This document shows, piece by piece, positions 1 through 8,221 of a stretch of DNA of 64,000 nucleotides. Source of the DNA: Liminaster sp045576355 (GTDB lineage Bacteria > Bacteroidota > Bacteroidia > Bacteroidales > UBA3663); the NCBI GenBank assembly GCA_045576355.1, contig JAZNGG010000024.1, positions 1-64,000 of the forward strand, written 5' to 3'. The position numbers and the translations under genes are program-made. The stretch's first letter is position 1. The number at the start of each line of letters is the position of its first letter. The notes under the pieces were generated by a model. It did not search any database, was not told the origin of the DNA, and saw only the letters and a list, made by a program, of their open reading frames with translations.

Positions 1-240
1 GCTATTGATACAGATGCACTTATCAAAGAACTAAAGAAAAGTGCACCTGTCTGGAAGAATTATTCCAAGTCTGCCTTTACCGATACGCAAAAGACTTTTT
101 TGAATAACAATACAGATGTTGCAGTTGCAAGAGCTAAGAAATTGCATGAGTTCCAAAATCCATCAACAGGTATCTACAAATTGATTGAGATGCTTTCAAG
201 TGATGCACGCCAGTCGTTAGAAAGTGAAAAGAGTGTTTAA
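1..240 (+). CDS. C-terminal fragment of an unknown protein
   Basis: An open frame enters from the left edge and ends at a TAA at 238-240, giving the last 79 residues of a protein whose start is outside the window. The visible part is charged, helical-looking and soluble (KELKKSAPVWKNYSKS near its start, STGIYKLIEML near its end), with no membrane segment and no motif I recognise. It lies on the same strand as the TIR/NACHT cassette 250 bp downstream, so it may belong to the same accessory region. No function can be assigned from this piece. Confidence 0.7.
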   Translation, partial: AIDTDALIKELKKSAPVWKNYSKSAFTDTQKTFLNNNTDVAVARAKKLHEFQNPSTGIYKLIEMLSSDARQSLESEKSV

Positions 241-439
241 CAAGATGGACAAATTCCTAAACATGTTTGAAAACCACATCGGCTTTTGCACAAAAGGGCT
301 TAGCAAGAAAGATAGTCTCGATGGTGATTCTTTCCTCCAAACAACCTACGGAGAATGGCTCTGCAGCAAAAAAAACAATGCCAAGAATTATTCGGTACTG
401 CCAAAAGATTCAAAGCTGTCAAAGGAAGTGAGAAGCTGA
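224..439 (+). CDS. Possible small protein, unknown
   Basis: A 71-codon frame begins with GTG inside the end of the preceding gene; an ATG at 245 would give 64 residues. It is basic, has three cysteines, and has no signal peptide, membrane helix or recognised motif. It fills the space between the upstream fragment and the TIR/NACHT gene on the same strand, which slightly favours a real gene. It may equally be chance reading or the remnant of a decayed gene. Confidence 0.25.
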   Translation: MKRVFNKMDKFLNMFENHIGFCTKGLSKKDSLDGDSFLQTTYGEWLCSKKNNAKNYSVLPKDSKLSKEVRS

Positions 440-488
440 TTGGGAAAGGTTGCGTAAAAACTGATAATTATCATTATAGATTGATTAC

Positions 489-3020
489 ATGAAAAAATTG
501 AAATTATTCTTTTCTTGGCAGTCTGATGTAAATGGCAATCATGAAAAAATTCGTGATGCACTTATTTTAGCCTGTAAAACTATACTTCAAGAAGGGGAAT
601 ACAATATTCAATACACCGAATCCACATGGGAAAGATCAGGCTCTCCTATAATTGATAAGGTTGTTATGGAAAAGGCAAAAGACTGTGATATGTTTGTTGC
701 TGACTTAACGCCTGTGGCATACACCCAAAACAAGAGTTTGCCAAATCCTAATGTAATGTTGGAGCTTGGCGTAGCAAAAGCCAGCATGATGGATGATGTT
801 ATTCTTCTATTATATTCGGGCGATATTGATACAAACAGAATGCCGTTTGATATAAACCATCAGCGGCTGAGCAGATTCTCGAAGACTAAAATTACAGATT
901 ACGTAAGGCTGATGGCCCAAACGGCAGTGGAAAATCCCAAACATCGGTCTGCTTTTGACGATAACGACAAATTCCTTTTTTATAATAGAAATGTAAGAAA
1001 GAACATCGCATCAGGAAAATACTTACCTAATGTATTCCTTGAGGACAGAAAAATAAAACAGCACCTGAGGGATTTTGTTGATCCATATACTTTCTGCAAG
1101 CTTGTGTTAGAAAGATGTGATATGTTTGAACTCTACCGTTTAAACAGAAATAGAAAAATTACGCATAGGGCTCCTTTTACTTTTGATATATCACCATACA
1201 AGACGTGTGCGGCAGAAGAGTCTATTGGGACACTCTATCAAGGAGTGGAAGCGTTTCAGAAATACCTTCGTTTAAAGTATGATGAACTACATACAAATAA
1301 TTCTAGGGACTATTTTAGCTCTTCAAAATTTGGAAAACAATACGAACATCTGCGTTATGTTAGTGGAAAACTGTTGCTTATTACCACATCAGCAGGACAA
1401 GGAAAGACCAATCTGGTGTGTGACCTTGTAGAAAGGGTGTTGCTAACGAGGCGTATACCATTTGTGTATATGAACGGTTATGAGATAAAACCTGACGACA
1501 TTGGGAAGAGTTTTGCAGACATGATGTTGCCAGGAACTAACACCTCTTTTGAAAACGCGATAAAAGAGGTTGCGACCTACTGTAAGTATAAGAGGTGTCC
1601 TATCATTTTTATCATAGATGGATTAAATGAAAATCCACTTCCTGATGTATTTGCTTCAAATCTAGAGGTGTTCCTCGACATGGTTCTACAATATGATTGC
1701 GTAAAGGTGCTTATGACGTGCAGAACAGAATACTACCAAGAACGATTTGTCTCTCTGGATGTCTCCTTTAAGGACAAGATGATAAAGATAGAAGAGTTGA
1801 ATGAGCATTTCAGAGATGAGGAAAAACAGAAATTGCTTCATAACTATCTGACATACTATAATATTAAAGCCAATATAAGTAATTATGTAGAAGATGCCCT
1901 TTGCAAAGACCTGCTATTGCTGAGGATATTCAGTGAGGCAAATCAGGGGAAGACACTTGGACATGTACACAGTATTAAGCGTGAGGAACTTTTTGCTGAG
2001 TATTATGAGTTGATGACTTTGAGACTTATTGAAAAGGTACAGAACGAACTTCACTATCGCTTGGAGAAATCCAGTATTTCTTCGTTTATGGAGAATATGG
2101 TCAATTACATGATTAGTAATGATTCGTTTTTCAATGTGCCACTTCCGCAGCTCTTGAAGAATATAGCAATAGAGGAAAAGGAAATATTCAAAAGATTCCT
2201 AGATGAAAACATTTTGTTAAGGAAAGATCTTGCTCCAGCAGCAAAGGGAGCATTTAGTCATAACGAAGTAGTGAACTTTACGTATGACTCTTTCCGTGAT
2301 TACATTATTTCTGCATATTTGTCAGACAGCATTCTCCCACGTAATTTCTCGGAATATGAGCGTTCGGTTAGAAACTTCACTTCCAGTGGTCATCAGCTAA
2401 GAGAAGGTATAACACCCTTTCTATTCGTTCACTCAAAAAACGACCAACAGAGGAATGCGTGTAACGTACTTTCTCAACTTGATTGGTATAAAGATGTTTT
2501 TGAGGGTTATATTTGGGATGTTAAAGAGGAGTCAATAGAAGACGCAGATATAAAAACAGTTCAAAATCTTCTATCGAAGGAGAGTCCTAAACATGTGGCC
2601 TGTCAATTAGTGTACTGGGGACGATGGAATACTGAAAAACATGGACGATTAAACATACGTTTGCTGCTTGACCATCTATCGACACTGGATGACAAAGCTC
2701 TTAGTGAATTCATGGAGAAAATATGGTCTCAAGAAATAAAGAAGTATTATGGCAGGCAGAATGAAAAAAGCGAAAGGTGGCACATGATTAACTCTTTGGA
2801 GAAATTGATGGAAGATAATGAAATAATCCAGTATAAAGACATCCAGAATCTATATGAACTACTGCTTTATATGTGTGGTTGTTCTGAAAGATATGCCCAG
2901 GATGTGTATATTCAATATTTGAGGAAGTTTGGCAATGTACAGCAAATGGAAGCTGTACAGAAAGTCACTCAGAGTTATAAACTCGTGGTATTAATTGAAC
3001 AATTAAAGTCAGTATTATGA
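489..3020 (+). CDS. TIR-like / NACHT-type STAND NTPase (NLR-like, candidate defence protein)
   Basis: An 843-aa protein with three parts. Residues 1-135 form a TIR-like nucleotide-binding domain: it opens KKLKLFFSWQSD and carries LPNPNVMLELGVAKA, with E92 at the position of the catalytic glutamate in TIR-like NADases. Residues about 290-480 are a P-loop NTPase: Walker A TSAGQGKT ending near 307 and Walker B FIIDGLNE with D377, the DGL(N/D)E form typical of NACHT modules. Residues about 500-843 are helical and probably a sensor or repeat region. Known families of this design (bacterial NLR-like and Avs proteins, TIR-STANDs) sense phage and deplete NAD; that role is inferred here. Its TGA overlaps the next ATG (ATGA), so the two are translationally coupled. 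Unusually AT-rich compared with the genes from 5.3 kb onward. Confidence 0.85.
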   Translation: MKKLKLFFSWQSDVNGNHEKIRDALILACKTILQEGEYNIQYTESTWERSGSPIIDKVVMEKAKDCDMFVADLTPVAYTQNKSLPNPNVMLELGVAKASMMDDVILLLYSGDIDTNRMPFDINHQRLSRFSKTKITDYVRLMAQTAVENPKHRSAFDDNDKFLFYNRNVRKNIASGKYLPNVFLEDRKIKQHLRDFVDPYTFCKLVLERCDMFELYRLNRNRKITHRAPFTFDISPYKTCAAEESIGTLYQGVEAFQKYLRLKYDELHTNNSRDYFSSSKFGKQYEHLRYVSGKLLLITTSAGQGKTNLVCDLVERVLLTRRIPFVYMNGYEIKPDDIGKSFADMMLPGTNTSFENAIKEVATYCKYKRCPIIFIIDGLNENPLPDVFASNLEVFLDMVLQYDCVKVLMTCRTEYYQERFVSLDVSFKDKMIKIEELNEHFRDEEKQKLLHNYLTYYNIKANISNYVEDALCKDLLLLRIFSEANQGKTLGHVHSIKREELFAEYYELMTLRLIEKVQNELHYRLEKSSISSFMENMVNYMISNDSFFNVPLPQLLKNIAIEEKEIFKRFLDENILLRKDLAPAAKGAFSHNEVVNFTYDSFRDYIISAYLSDSILPRNFSEYERSVRNFTSSGHQLREGITPFLFVHSKNDQQRNACNVLSQLDWYKDVFEGYIWDVKEESIEDADIKTVQNLLSKESPKHVACQLVYWGRWNTEKHGRLNIRLLLDHLSTLDDKALSEFMEKIWSQEIKKYYGRQNEKSERWHMINSLEKLMEDNEIIQYKDIQNLYELLLYMCGCSERYAQDVYIQYLRKFGNVQQMEAVQKVTQSYKLVVLIEQLKSVL

Positions 3021-3409
3021 GGTATGGACATGACATGTATCGCTATTTGATTTTCGCTCACAAAGACTTGACCGAAGAGTACTTTGTTGAAAAGAGCGGT
3101 GCTGTTAACGGTTATGCTAAAGAACTGTTTCAGCGAATATATAAAAGTCTTTTCTCTGAAAGCATGGATGTACAGTATATGTATGATACATTCTATAGAA
3201 AAGAATATCGTAGTTTTACGGATTTTCTTATGGGGTATTTCCAGTTGGAACCTATATATGCAAAAGAAATAACGGACACTCTAGATACAAGGAAAGAGTT
3301 GCGTTTATATGATTACGACTCGTTGTCTGTCGGTGAGAACTTTGATGATTTTATTACTTCGGATGACGTGTATGAGAGATTTGAAAAACTGGTAATGATG
3401 GCCGTTTGA
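3017..3409 (+). CDS. Unknown 130-aa protein coupled to the TIR/NACHT gene
   Basis: Starts within the stop of the TIR/NACHT gene (ATGA overlap) and ends 3 nt before the next ATG, so it is clearly part of the same operon. The protein is acidic and rich in Tyr and Phe, with no signal peptide or membrane helix. I recognise no family. Tight coupling to a STAND NTPase suggests a partner or regulator of it, but that is inference from position only. Confidence 0.7.
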   Translation: MRYGHDMYRYLIFAHKDLTEEYFVEKSGAVNGYAKELFQRIYKSLFSESMDVQYMYDTFYRKEYRSFTDFLMGYFQLEPIYAKEITDTLDTRKELRLYDYDSLSVGENFDDFITSDDVYERFEKLVMMAV

Positions 3410-3412
3410 ATT

Positions 3413-3817
3413 ATGAAGGTAAAAACTGATTTTGTTACGAATAGTTCTTCGACAAACTTTATAGTTATGTCAAAAGGGGTCCCTACGCTTCAAGCATTTC
3501 TTAGAGCAGTAGGTATATCGCAAGAATCTATGTTCTTGGATATTTTTATACATCTTTTCAAATGTTTTAAGGATGACTTGACCCCTGGTTTATGGTATGC
3601 GAGGAGGTTTGAATGTAGTTCGGTAGATGAATTTGTGGAAAAGAATTTCAGCAAGGACACGTTAGCTCGGGTAAAGGAAGCGGAAGCTAAAGGCTATGAT
3701 ATTTATATCGGAGACCTGAGCAGCGATAATGATGCAATAGAAACATTATTCTGTTGTGATTCCTTTGTAATAGATAGTGGAAAACTTGTTATCGATGCAA
3801 CAGAAGACGCTTGGTGA
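3413..3817 (+). CDS. Small protein with N-terminal TDFVTNSSS motif
   Basis: A 134-aa protein opening MKVKTDFVTNSSSTNFIV. This leader-like block (K-x-R/K-TDFVTNSSSxxF) recurs at the N-terminus of many otherwise unlike hypothetical proteins of gut Firmicutes, Bacteroidetes and some archaea; its role is, to my knowledge, unknown. The rest is a mixed, acidic domain with CFKDDLTPG and ETLFCCD. The following radical SAM gene overlaps its 3' end, so the two are translationally coupled. A working idea is that the conserved Ser/Thr/Asn leader is a recognition or modification site for that enzyme; the sequence does not prove this. Confidence 0.75.
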   Translation: MKVKTDFVTNSSSTNFIVMSKGVPTLQAFLRAVGISQESMFLDIFIHLFKCFKDDLTPGLWYARRFECSSVDEFVEKNFSKDTLARVKEAEAKGYDIYIGDLSSDNDAIETLFCCDSFVIDSGKLVIDATEDAW

Positions 3818-4862
3818 TATTGTTGTTGGGGAGCATCCATCTCAGCATTACAAAACGGTTTTCAGCCAGAGAACTGGGTTCTTTGTCCGATTAGAAGAAG
3901 AAGGACATAAGGAGCCTTTTTGGTCAGAAGATGGGCCGGAATTGTTAGACTTGTCAATAACCAAATATTGTGAAAGATGTTGTGATTTCTGTTATAGACA
4001 GGCAAATCCATCAGGAAGGCACATGCCATTGAATGATGTGGAAAATGTTGTTGAGCAGGCAAAGGAAGCCGGGGTTCTGCAAATCGCCCTTGGAGGAGGT
4101 AATCCGAACCAGCATCCCAATTTCATAGAGATATTGAGAATCATCAGAGAGAATAACATAGTGCCTTCGTATACATCCAATGGTGAGGGGCTGACAGATG
4201 AGATATTAAAGGCAACAAAGCAGTATTGTGGTGCAATGGCTTTGAGTTTGTATCCACCATATGAGCGATATGATGAGATTGCTAAGCGGATAGCAGATTA
4301 TGGAATAAAACTCAATCTGCATGTCATTCTAAAAAATGACACAATCGAACTTCTATCAACATGGTTTAAGGAACTTCCTGCTTGGTTCACATATATCAAT
4401 GCTGTTATTGTTCTTAATTATAAGCCAATTGGCGGTTCTCGGGATTTGATGGTAAAAGATAATAAACGGCTAAAAGCATTCTATGACAACGCTTCTGCAT
4501 GCAAATCTGTCAAAATAGGATTTGATAGCTGTTGTGTTCCTGGGATTGTAACTTGGATGAATGCAAATTCTGCTCTGATTGATTCTTGTGAGGCTGCAAG
4601 ATTCTCTGCATTTATCTCTGAGGACATGAAAATGTATCCTTGCTCGTTTATGGACAATACTGATTCGTGGGGTGATTTAAGAACGACATCTTTGCTATAT
4701 ATATGGCAGAATAGTCCTGCTTTTAAAAACCACAGAACCCAAATCTTAAATAGTAAATGCGGAGGTTGCAAACACTATCATATATGTAATGGGGGATGTG
4801 TATTTATGCCAGAGATTAATCAATGCAAAAATAATGATAGCGATTTGTCGGAAATCGTGTAA
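3795..4862 (+). CDS. Radical SAM/SPASM enzyme (putative peptide or protein maturase)
   Basis: A 355-aa radical SAM protein. The cluster motif is CX3CX2C (C59, C63, C66; KYCERCCDFCYRQ), followed by a GGGNP variant of the GGE motif and a C-terminal SPASM-like cysteine set (CEAARF, YPCSF, CGGCKHYHIC, GGC) that would bind auxiliary Fe-S clusters. Such enzymes usually modify peptides or activate partner enzymes. I chose ATG 3795; an in-frame GTG at 3777 is an alternative. Either start lies inside the preceding TDFVTNSSS gene, so the enzyme is coupled to it, which makes that protein the obvious substrate candidate (inference). It is not a viperin by motif context. Confidence 0.85.
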   Translation: MQQKTLGDIVVGEHPSQHYKTVFSQRTGFFVRLEEEGHKEPFWSEDGPELLDLSITKYCERCCDFCYRQANPSGRHMPLNDVENVVEQAKEAGVLQIALGGGNPNQHPNFIEILRIIRENNIVPSYTSNGEGLTDEILKATKQYCGAMALSLYPPYERYDEIAKRIADYGIKLNLHVILKNDTIELLSTWFKELPAWFTYINAVIVLNYKPIGGSRDLMVKDNKRLKAFYDNASACKSVKIGFDSCCVPGIVTWMNANSALIDSCEAARFSAFISEDMKMYPCSFMDNTDSWGDLRTTSLLYIWQNSPAFKNHRTQILNSKCGGCKHYHICNGGCVFMPEINQCKNNDSDLSEIV

Positions 4863-4883
4863 AACTATAAGACTATTATTGGC

Positions 4884-4970
4884 GCACAAACTTCAGTTGT
4901 AGATTCTACCGCAATTTTAGTTTGGTAAAGATGTTCCGAATCAAGAAAAATCATTCGGTTTGTGCTTTTT
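4884..4970 (+). terminator. Terminator of the TIR/NACHT-radical SAM operon
   Basis: GCACAAAC at 4884-4891 pairs with GTTTGTGC at 4958-4965, and CCGAAT (4936-4941) with ATTCGG (4953-4958) makes an alternative inner hairpin. TTTTT follows at 4966-4970. It begins about 20 nt after the last stop of the cassette. Confidence 0.6.
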
Positions 4971-4981
4971 ATGCCTTTTCT

Positions 4982-5013
4982 TTTGGTTGTTCGGGTAGAA
5001 TATCATACCTTTG
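4982..5013 (+). promoter_or_regulatory. Bacteroidetes-type promoter
   Basis: TTTG at 4982-4985, a 20-nt spacer, then TACCTTTG at 5006-5013, matching the Bacteroidetes -33/-7 consensus. It fires into 5020-5197, where only a 35-codon frame and a terminator are found. Confidence 0.65.
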
Positions 5014-5064
5014 CATTGGTTTTGTAACATATTGATTATCAATACTTATTTTGATTCTTGCAAC

Positions 5065-5172
5065 ATGGACGCAACATCTGGTGCTAACGCATTGATAGTG
5101 AATGATAGTCGATTTCTAGGAAGTAAAATAAGTTTAATAACCAAACGACAAATAAACAGGGATCCCGTATAA
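5065..5172 (+). CDS. Possible 35-aa peptide
   Basis: The only frame with an ATG in the short transcript between the promoter at 4982-5013 and the terminator at 5162-5197. The peptide starts MDATSGANALIVND and ends INRDPV; its stop codon lies inside the terminator stem. No similarity is recognised. The transcript may instead be a non-coding RNA. Confidence 0.25.
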   Translation: MDATSGANALIVNDSRFLGSKISLITKRQINRDPV

Positions 5173-5197
5173 CTCAAGCTGCTATATGGGATTTTTA
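5162..5197 (+). terminator. Rho-independent terminator
   Basis: ATCCCGTATA (5162-5171) pairs with TATATGGGAT (5183-5192) with one G-U pair and an 11-nt loop, followed by a T run. It closes the short transcript that starts near 5020. Confidence 0.75.
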
Positions 5198-5229
5198 TGT
5201 CTTTTCTTTGGGTAGTTTACATAGCCACT

Positions 5230-5273
5230 AACCCCAATCAGTCATAATATATTACAATGACCGATTGGGGGTT
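5230..5273 (-). terminator. Hairpin downstream of katA
   Basis: AACCCCAATCAGTCAT (5230-5245) pairs with ATGACCGATTGGGG (5257-5270). It lies 30 bp beyond the katA stop and faces the mini-unit from the other side. There is no clear U tract on the minus strand, so termination is likely but not certain. Confidence 0.5.
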
Positions 5274-5302
5274 AAACACATTTTATTTAGCAATTTATTT
5301 CT

Positions 5303-6808
5303 TCAGAGGGTCACAGTTTGCTGCATTCGATCCGAATGAGAAAGTGACGCCAGATGTTTGACATGCTCCAGGTTGAGTCCGAGCCGGTGGGTGAGTCTGG
5401 TGCCATACTCCCGGTCGGCAAGGAAACAATGGGCACAATGTCGATATTTCACGTTGTCGGTAACCGGCATTATGTCTGCCACCGTATTCTCTATGAGCAA
5501 GTGACGCTTGTCTTCGGTCATAAGTCGATAGAGGTCACCGGGCTGATAGAAACAGTTATCTGTACGATTTTCATAGGGATTATATCGCATCGGTGCTCCG
5601 TCAGCCGGTGAGGGAGTCTCTTTAGAGTCGCTTACAGACCACTCACCAAGGCTATTGGGAGAATAACTTTTACGAGCACCCTGATTGCCATCGACTCTCA
5701 TCTGGCCATCCCGATGAAAGCTATGCACCGGACAATGCGCCCGATTTACCGGAATCTGATCATGATTGACTCCGAGCCGATAACGCTGCGCATCGCCATA
5801 GGAAAAGAGTCTGCCCTGCAAGAGTTTATCTGGTGATAGTCCAATGCCGGGAACGATGTGTGCCGGATTGAATGCCGCCTGTTCGACGTCGGCAAAATAA
5901 TTCTCCGGATTACGATTGAGTTCCAAGATGCCTACCTCCATAAGGGGATATTCGCTATGTTTCCATATTTTGGTGATGTCAAACGGATTCTCCCGATGGG
6001 CAACGGCCTGCGACTCGGTCATGACTTGTATGTAAAGTTTCCAACGCGGAAAGTCTCCTCTTTCTATGGCTTCAAACAGGTCTCTGCCGTGGCTCTCTCT
6101 GTCATGAGCAATGATGGCTGCCGCCTCCTCATTGGAGAGATTTTTTATGCCCTGCTGTGTGATGAAATGAAATTTCACCCATACACGGGTGCCCTCTCGG
6201 TTAATCATGCTGTAAGTGTGTGATCCAAATCCATGCATGTGACGATATGATGCCGGTATGCCACGATCAGACATGACGATGGTCACTTGATGTAAGGCTT
6301 CGGGGAGCATGGTCCAGAAATCCCAATTGCTTTGGGGAGATCGGAGATTGGTCTGAGGGTCACGCTTGATGGCATGGTTCAGGTCTGGAAACTGCAAGGG
6401 GTCGCGCAGGAAAAAGACCGGGGTGTTATTGCCGACAAGATCCCAGTTACCCTCTTCGGTGTAAAACTTGATGGCAAATCCACGGATGTCACGTTCGGCA
6501 TCGGCAGCGCCACGCTCTCCTGCCACAGTAGAGAAACGGACAAACAGATCTGTCTTTTTACCCACCTCACTGAAGATGGAGGCACACGTGTAGCGTGTGA
6601 TATCTTGAGTAACTATAAAATGTCCGAATGCGCCACTTCCCTTGGCATGCATACGCCGCTCGGGAATAACTTCACGGTCAAAGTGCGCCAATTTCTCAAT
6701 CAGCCAAGTGTCTTCTAAAAGCACTCCCCCACGCTCTCCGGCAGTAAGAGAATTGGTGTTGTCACCCACAGGCGCACCCACCTCATTAGTCAGTTTTTTA
6801 TTATCCAT
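5303..6808 (-). CDS. katA: Catalase
   Basis: A 501-aa monofunctional haem catalase (2 H2O2 to 2 H2O and O2), cytoplasmic. Visible landmarks are ERRMHAKGSGAFGHF with catalytic His54, VGNNTPVFFLRDP with the catalytic Asn, and RLFSYGDAQRYRLG with the proximal haem-ligand Tyr. Length is usual for the small-subunit clade. The frame is open further upstream, but ATG 6808 gives the normal catalase start (MDNKKLTNEVGAPVGDN), and the extension would run through a palindrome. Catalase is widespread but not universal in anaerobic Bacteroidetes and supports survival of oxygen exposure. It lies just beyond a terminator-like hairpin on the same strand as rimO. Confidence 0.97.
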   Translation of the reverse strand: MDNKKLTNEVGAPVGDNTNSLTAGERGGVLLEDTWLIEKLAHFDREVIPERRMHAKGSGAFGHFIVTQDITRYTCASIFSEVGKKTDLFVRFSTVAGERGAADAERDIRGFAIKFYTEEGNWDLVGNNTPVFFLRDPLQFPDLNHAIKRDPQTNLRSPQSNWDFWTMLPEALHQVTIVMSDRGIPASYRHMHGFGSHTYSMINREGTRVWVKFHFITQQGIKNLSNEEAAAIIAHDRESHGRDLFEAIERGDFPRWKLYIQVMTESQAVAHRENPFDITKIWKHSEYPLMEVGILELNRNPENYFADVEQAAFNPAHIVPGIGLSPDKLLQGRLFSYGDAQRYRLGVNHDQIPVNRAHCPVHSFHRDGQMRVDGNQGARKSYSPNSLGEWSVSDSKETPSPADGAPMRYNPYENRTDNCFYQPGDLYRLMTEDKRHLLIENTVADIMPVTDNVKYRHCAHCFLADREYGTRLTHRLGLNLEHVKHLASLSHSDRMQQTVTL

Positions 6809-6814
6809 AAAAGA

Positions 6815-6856
6815 AAAATGGTTAAAACAGATTACATCTATCTTAACCATTTTTTA
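6815..6856 (-). terminator. Long hairpin between rimO and katA (terminator or attenuator)
   Basis: On the minus strand an imperfect stem of about 17 pairs (AAAAATGGTTAA against TTTAACCATTTTT, plus inner AGAT/ATCT) is followed by TTTTTCTTTT and, immediately, the katA ATG. It fits a rimO terminator, but its place in the katA leader also fits an attenuator or an operator for a peroxide regulator. Confidence 0.65.
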
Positions 6857-6888
6857 GCTTCTTTTGTTCACCAAGGGAAGCGTCAATA

Positions 6889-8199
6889 TTAAGCCGGGCC
6901 AACCACTTCTGCCATCAGTTCATAAGGCTCGGCAGAGCGTATTTTAACCATGTAATATGCTCCTATTTCTAAAACTGTGGACTCATCGGCTGCGATCAAT
7001 ACTTCCGGATCGACCTCAGGAGAGTCATATTCGGAGCGAGCCACATAGTAATCTCCATCAAGCCGATCAACGACAACACGCAGTGTCTGACCGATCTTTT
7101 GTTCGCCCACAGACAAAGAAATTTCCTCTTGTGCCTGCATCAATATGTCTAAACGACGCTGCTTCTCCTCCATGGGGACATCATCGGTGTAATGGCGAGC
7201 AGCATAAGTGCCCTCTTCTTCACAATATGCGAAAGCGCCCATTCTCTCAAAACGCTGTTGCTTGACAAACTCCAGCAATTCAGCAAAGTCTTCTTCTGTC
7301 TCTCCCGGAAATCCGACCATGAGCGTCGTACGAAGATGTATGCCGGGGACTTCCTTTCTGATTCGGGCTAACAAGGCTTCTGTTTCCTCTCGGCTGACGT
7401 GACGAAGCATTCGCTTCAATACTCCATCAGAGACATGCTGCAAGGCAATATCCAAATACTTACATACGTTGGGATAACGCGCCATGACCGGCAACAGATC
7501 ATAAGGGAATGCCGTAGGATAGGCATAATGTAGTCGCAACCATTTCACTCCTGGCTCTTGCGCCAGACGTTCCACAAGTTCTGCAATGTTATATCGACCA
7601 TACAGGTCTTTACCATAACCTGTAAGATCCTGTGCGATCAGCTGAAACTCACTGACCCCTTTACTCACCAACTCTCGGACTTCATCGAGTATGTCCTCGA
7701 TGGGACGAGACTTATAAGTGCCTGTGATGATAGGTATCGCACAATAGGCACAACGACGATTACACCCCTCACCTATTTTCACATAAGAATAATGTGACGG
7801 AGTGGTTTGGAAACGACTGTTATTTAAACGTTCATCCCACTTATGCCCTAAATCGGTAACAATATTGACCCAATCAAATTTTCCATACCACCGATCCACT
7901 TCCGGTATTGCCGCGCGCAATTCCTCCCCATGGCGCCCGGAGAGACACCCCATCACAAAGACCTTACCAATGCGACGGCGCTTCTTAGCGGCACAAAGTT
8001 CGAGGATCATATTGATACTCTCCTCTTTGGCATCACCTATAAATCCACAGGTGTTGACTATGACTATTTCACCTTTTACCTCGTCCGAATCGTGATACAT
8101 CTTATAGCCACAAGCAGCTAACTGCGCCATAAGCCTTTCAGAATCTACCAGATTTTTAGAGCACCCGAGGGTGATCAGATCAATTCTGTTTTTTATCAT
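6889..8199 (-). CDS. rimO: Ribosomal protein S12 methylthiotransferase RimO
   Basis: A 436-aa radical SAM methylthiotransferase that adds a methylthio group to the conserved Asp of ribosomal protein S12. The N-terminal UPF0004 domain has LGCSKNLVDSE, NTCGFI and GCLSGRHG, whose cysteines bind the second cluster; the radical SAM motif is GCNRRCAYCAIP near residue 150; a TRAM domain ends the protein. The S12-type signature near the N-terminus separates it from MiaB. It starts 22 bp after the ftsY stop on the same strand, so ftsY-rimO is probably one operon. Confidence 0.96.
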   Translation of the reverse strand: MIKNRIDLITLGCSKNLVDSERLMAQLAACGYKMYHDSDEVKGEIVIVNTCGFIGDAKEESINMILELCAAKKRRRIGKVFVMGCLSGRHGEELRAAIPEVDRWYGKFDWVNIVTDLGHKWDERLNNSRFQTTPSHYSYVKIGEGCNRRCAYCAIPIITGTYKSRPIEDILDEVRELVSKGVSEFQLIAQDLTGYGKDLYGRYNIAELVERLAQEPGVKWLRLHYAYPTAFPYDLLPVMARYPNVCKYLDIALQHVSDGVLKRMLRHVSREETEALLARIRKEVPGIHLRTTLMVGFPGETEEDFAELLEFVKQQRFERMGAFAYCEEEGTYAARHYTDDVPMEEKQRRLDILMQAQEEISLSVGEQKIGQTLRVVVDRLDGDYYVARSEYDSPEVDPEVLIAADESTVLEIGAYYMVKIRSAEPYELMAEVVGPA

Positions 8200-8221
8200 C
8201 TACCTCCGATTTATCTCTATT

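Noticed and set aside
4481..4771. 96-aa minus-strand ORF inside the radical SAM gene
   Set aside because: Antisense shadow of a strongly supported coding region.
3795..4862. Prokaryotic viperin
   Set aside because: The cluster motif context (CERCCDFCYRQ) and the C-terminal SPASM cysteines do not match viperins.
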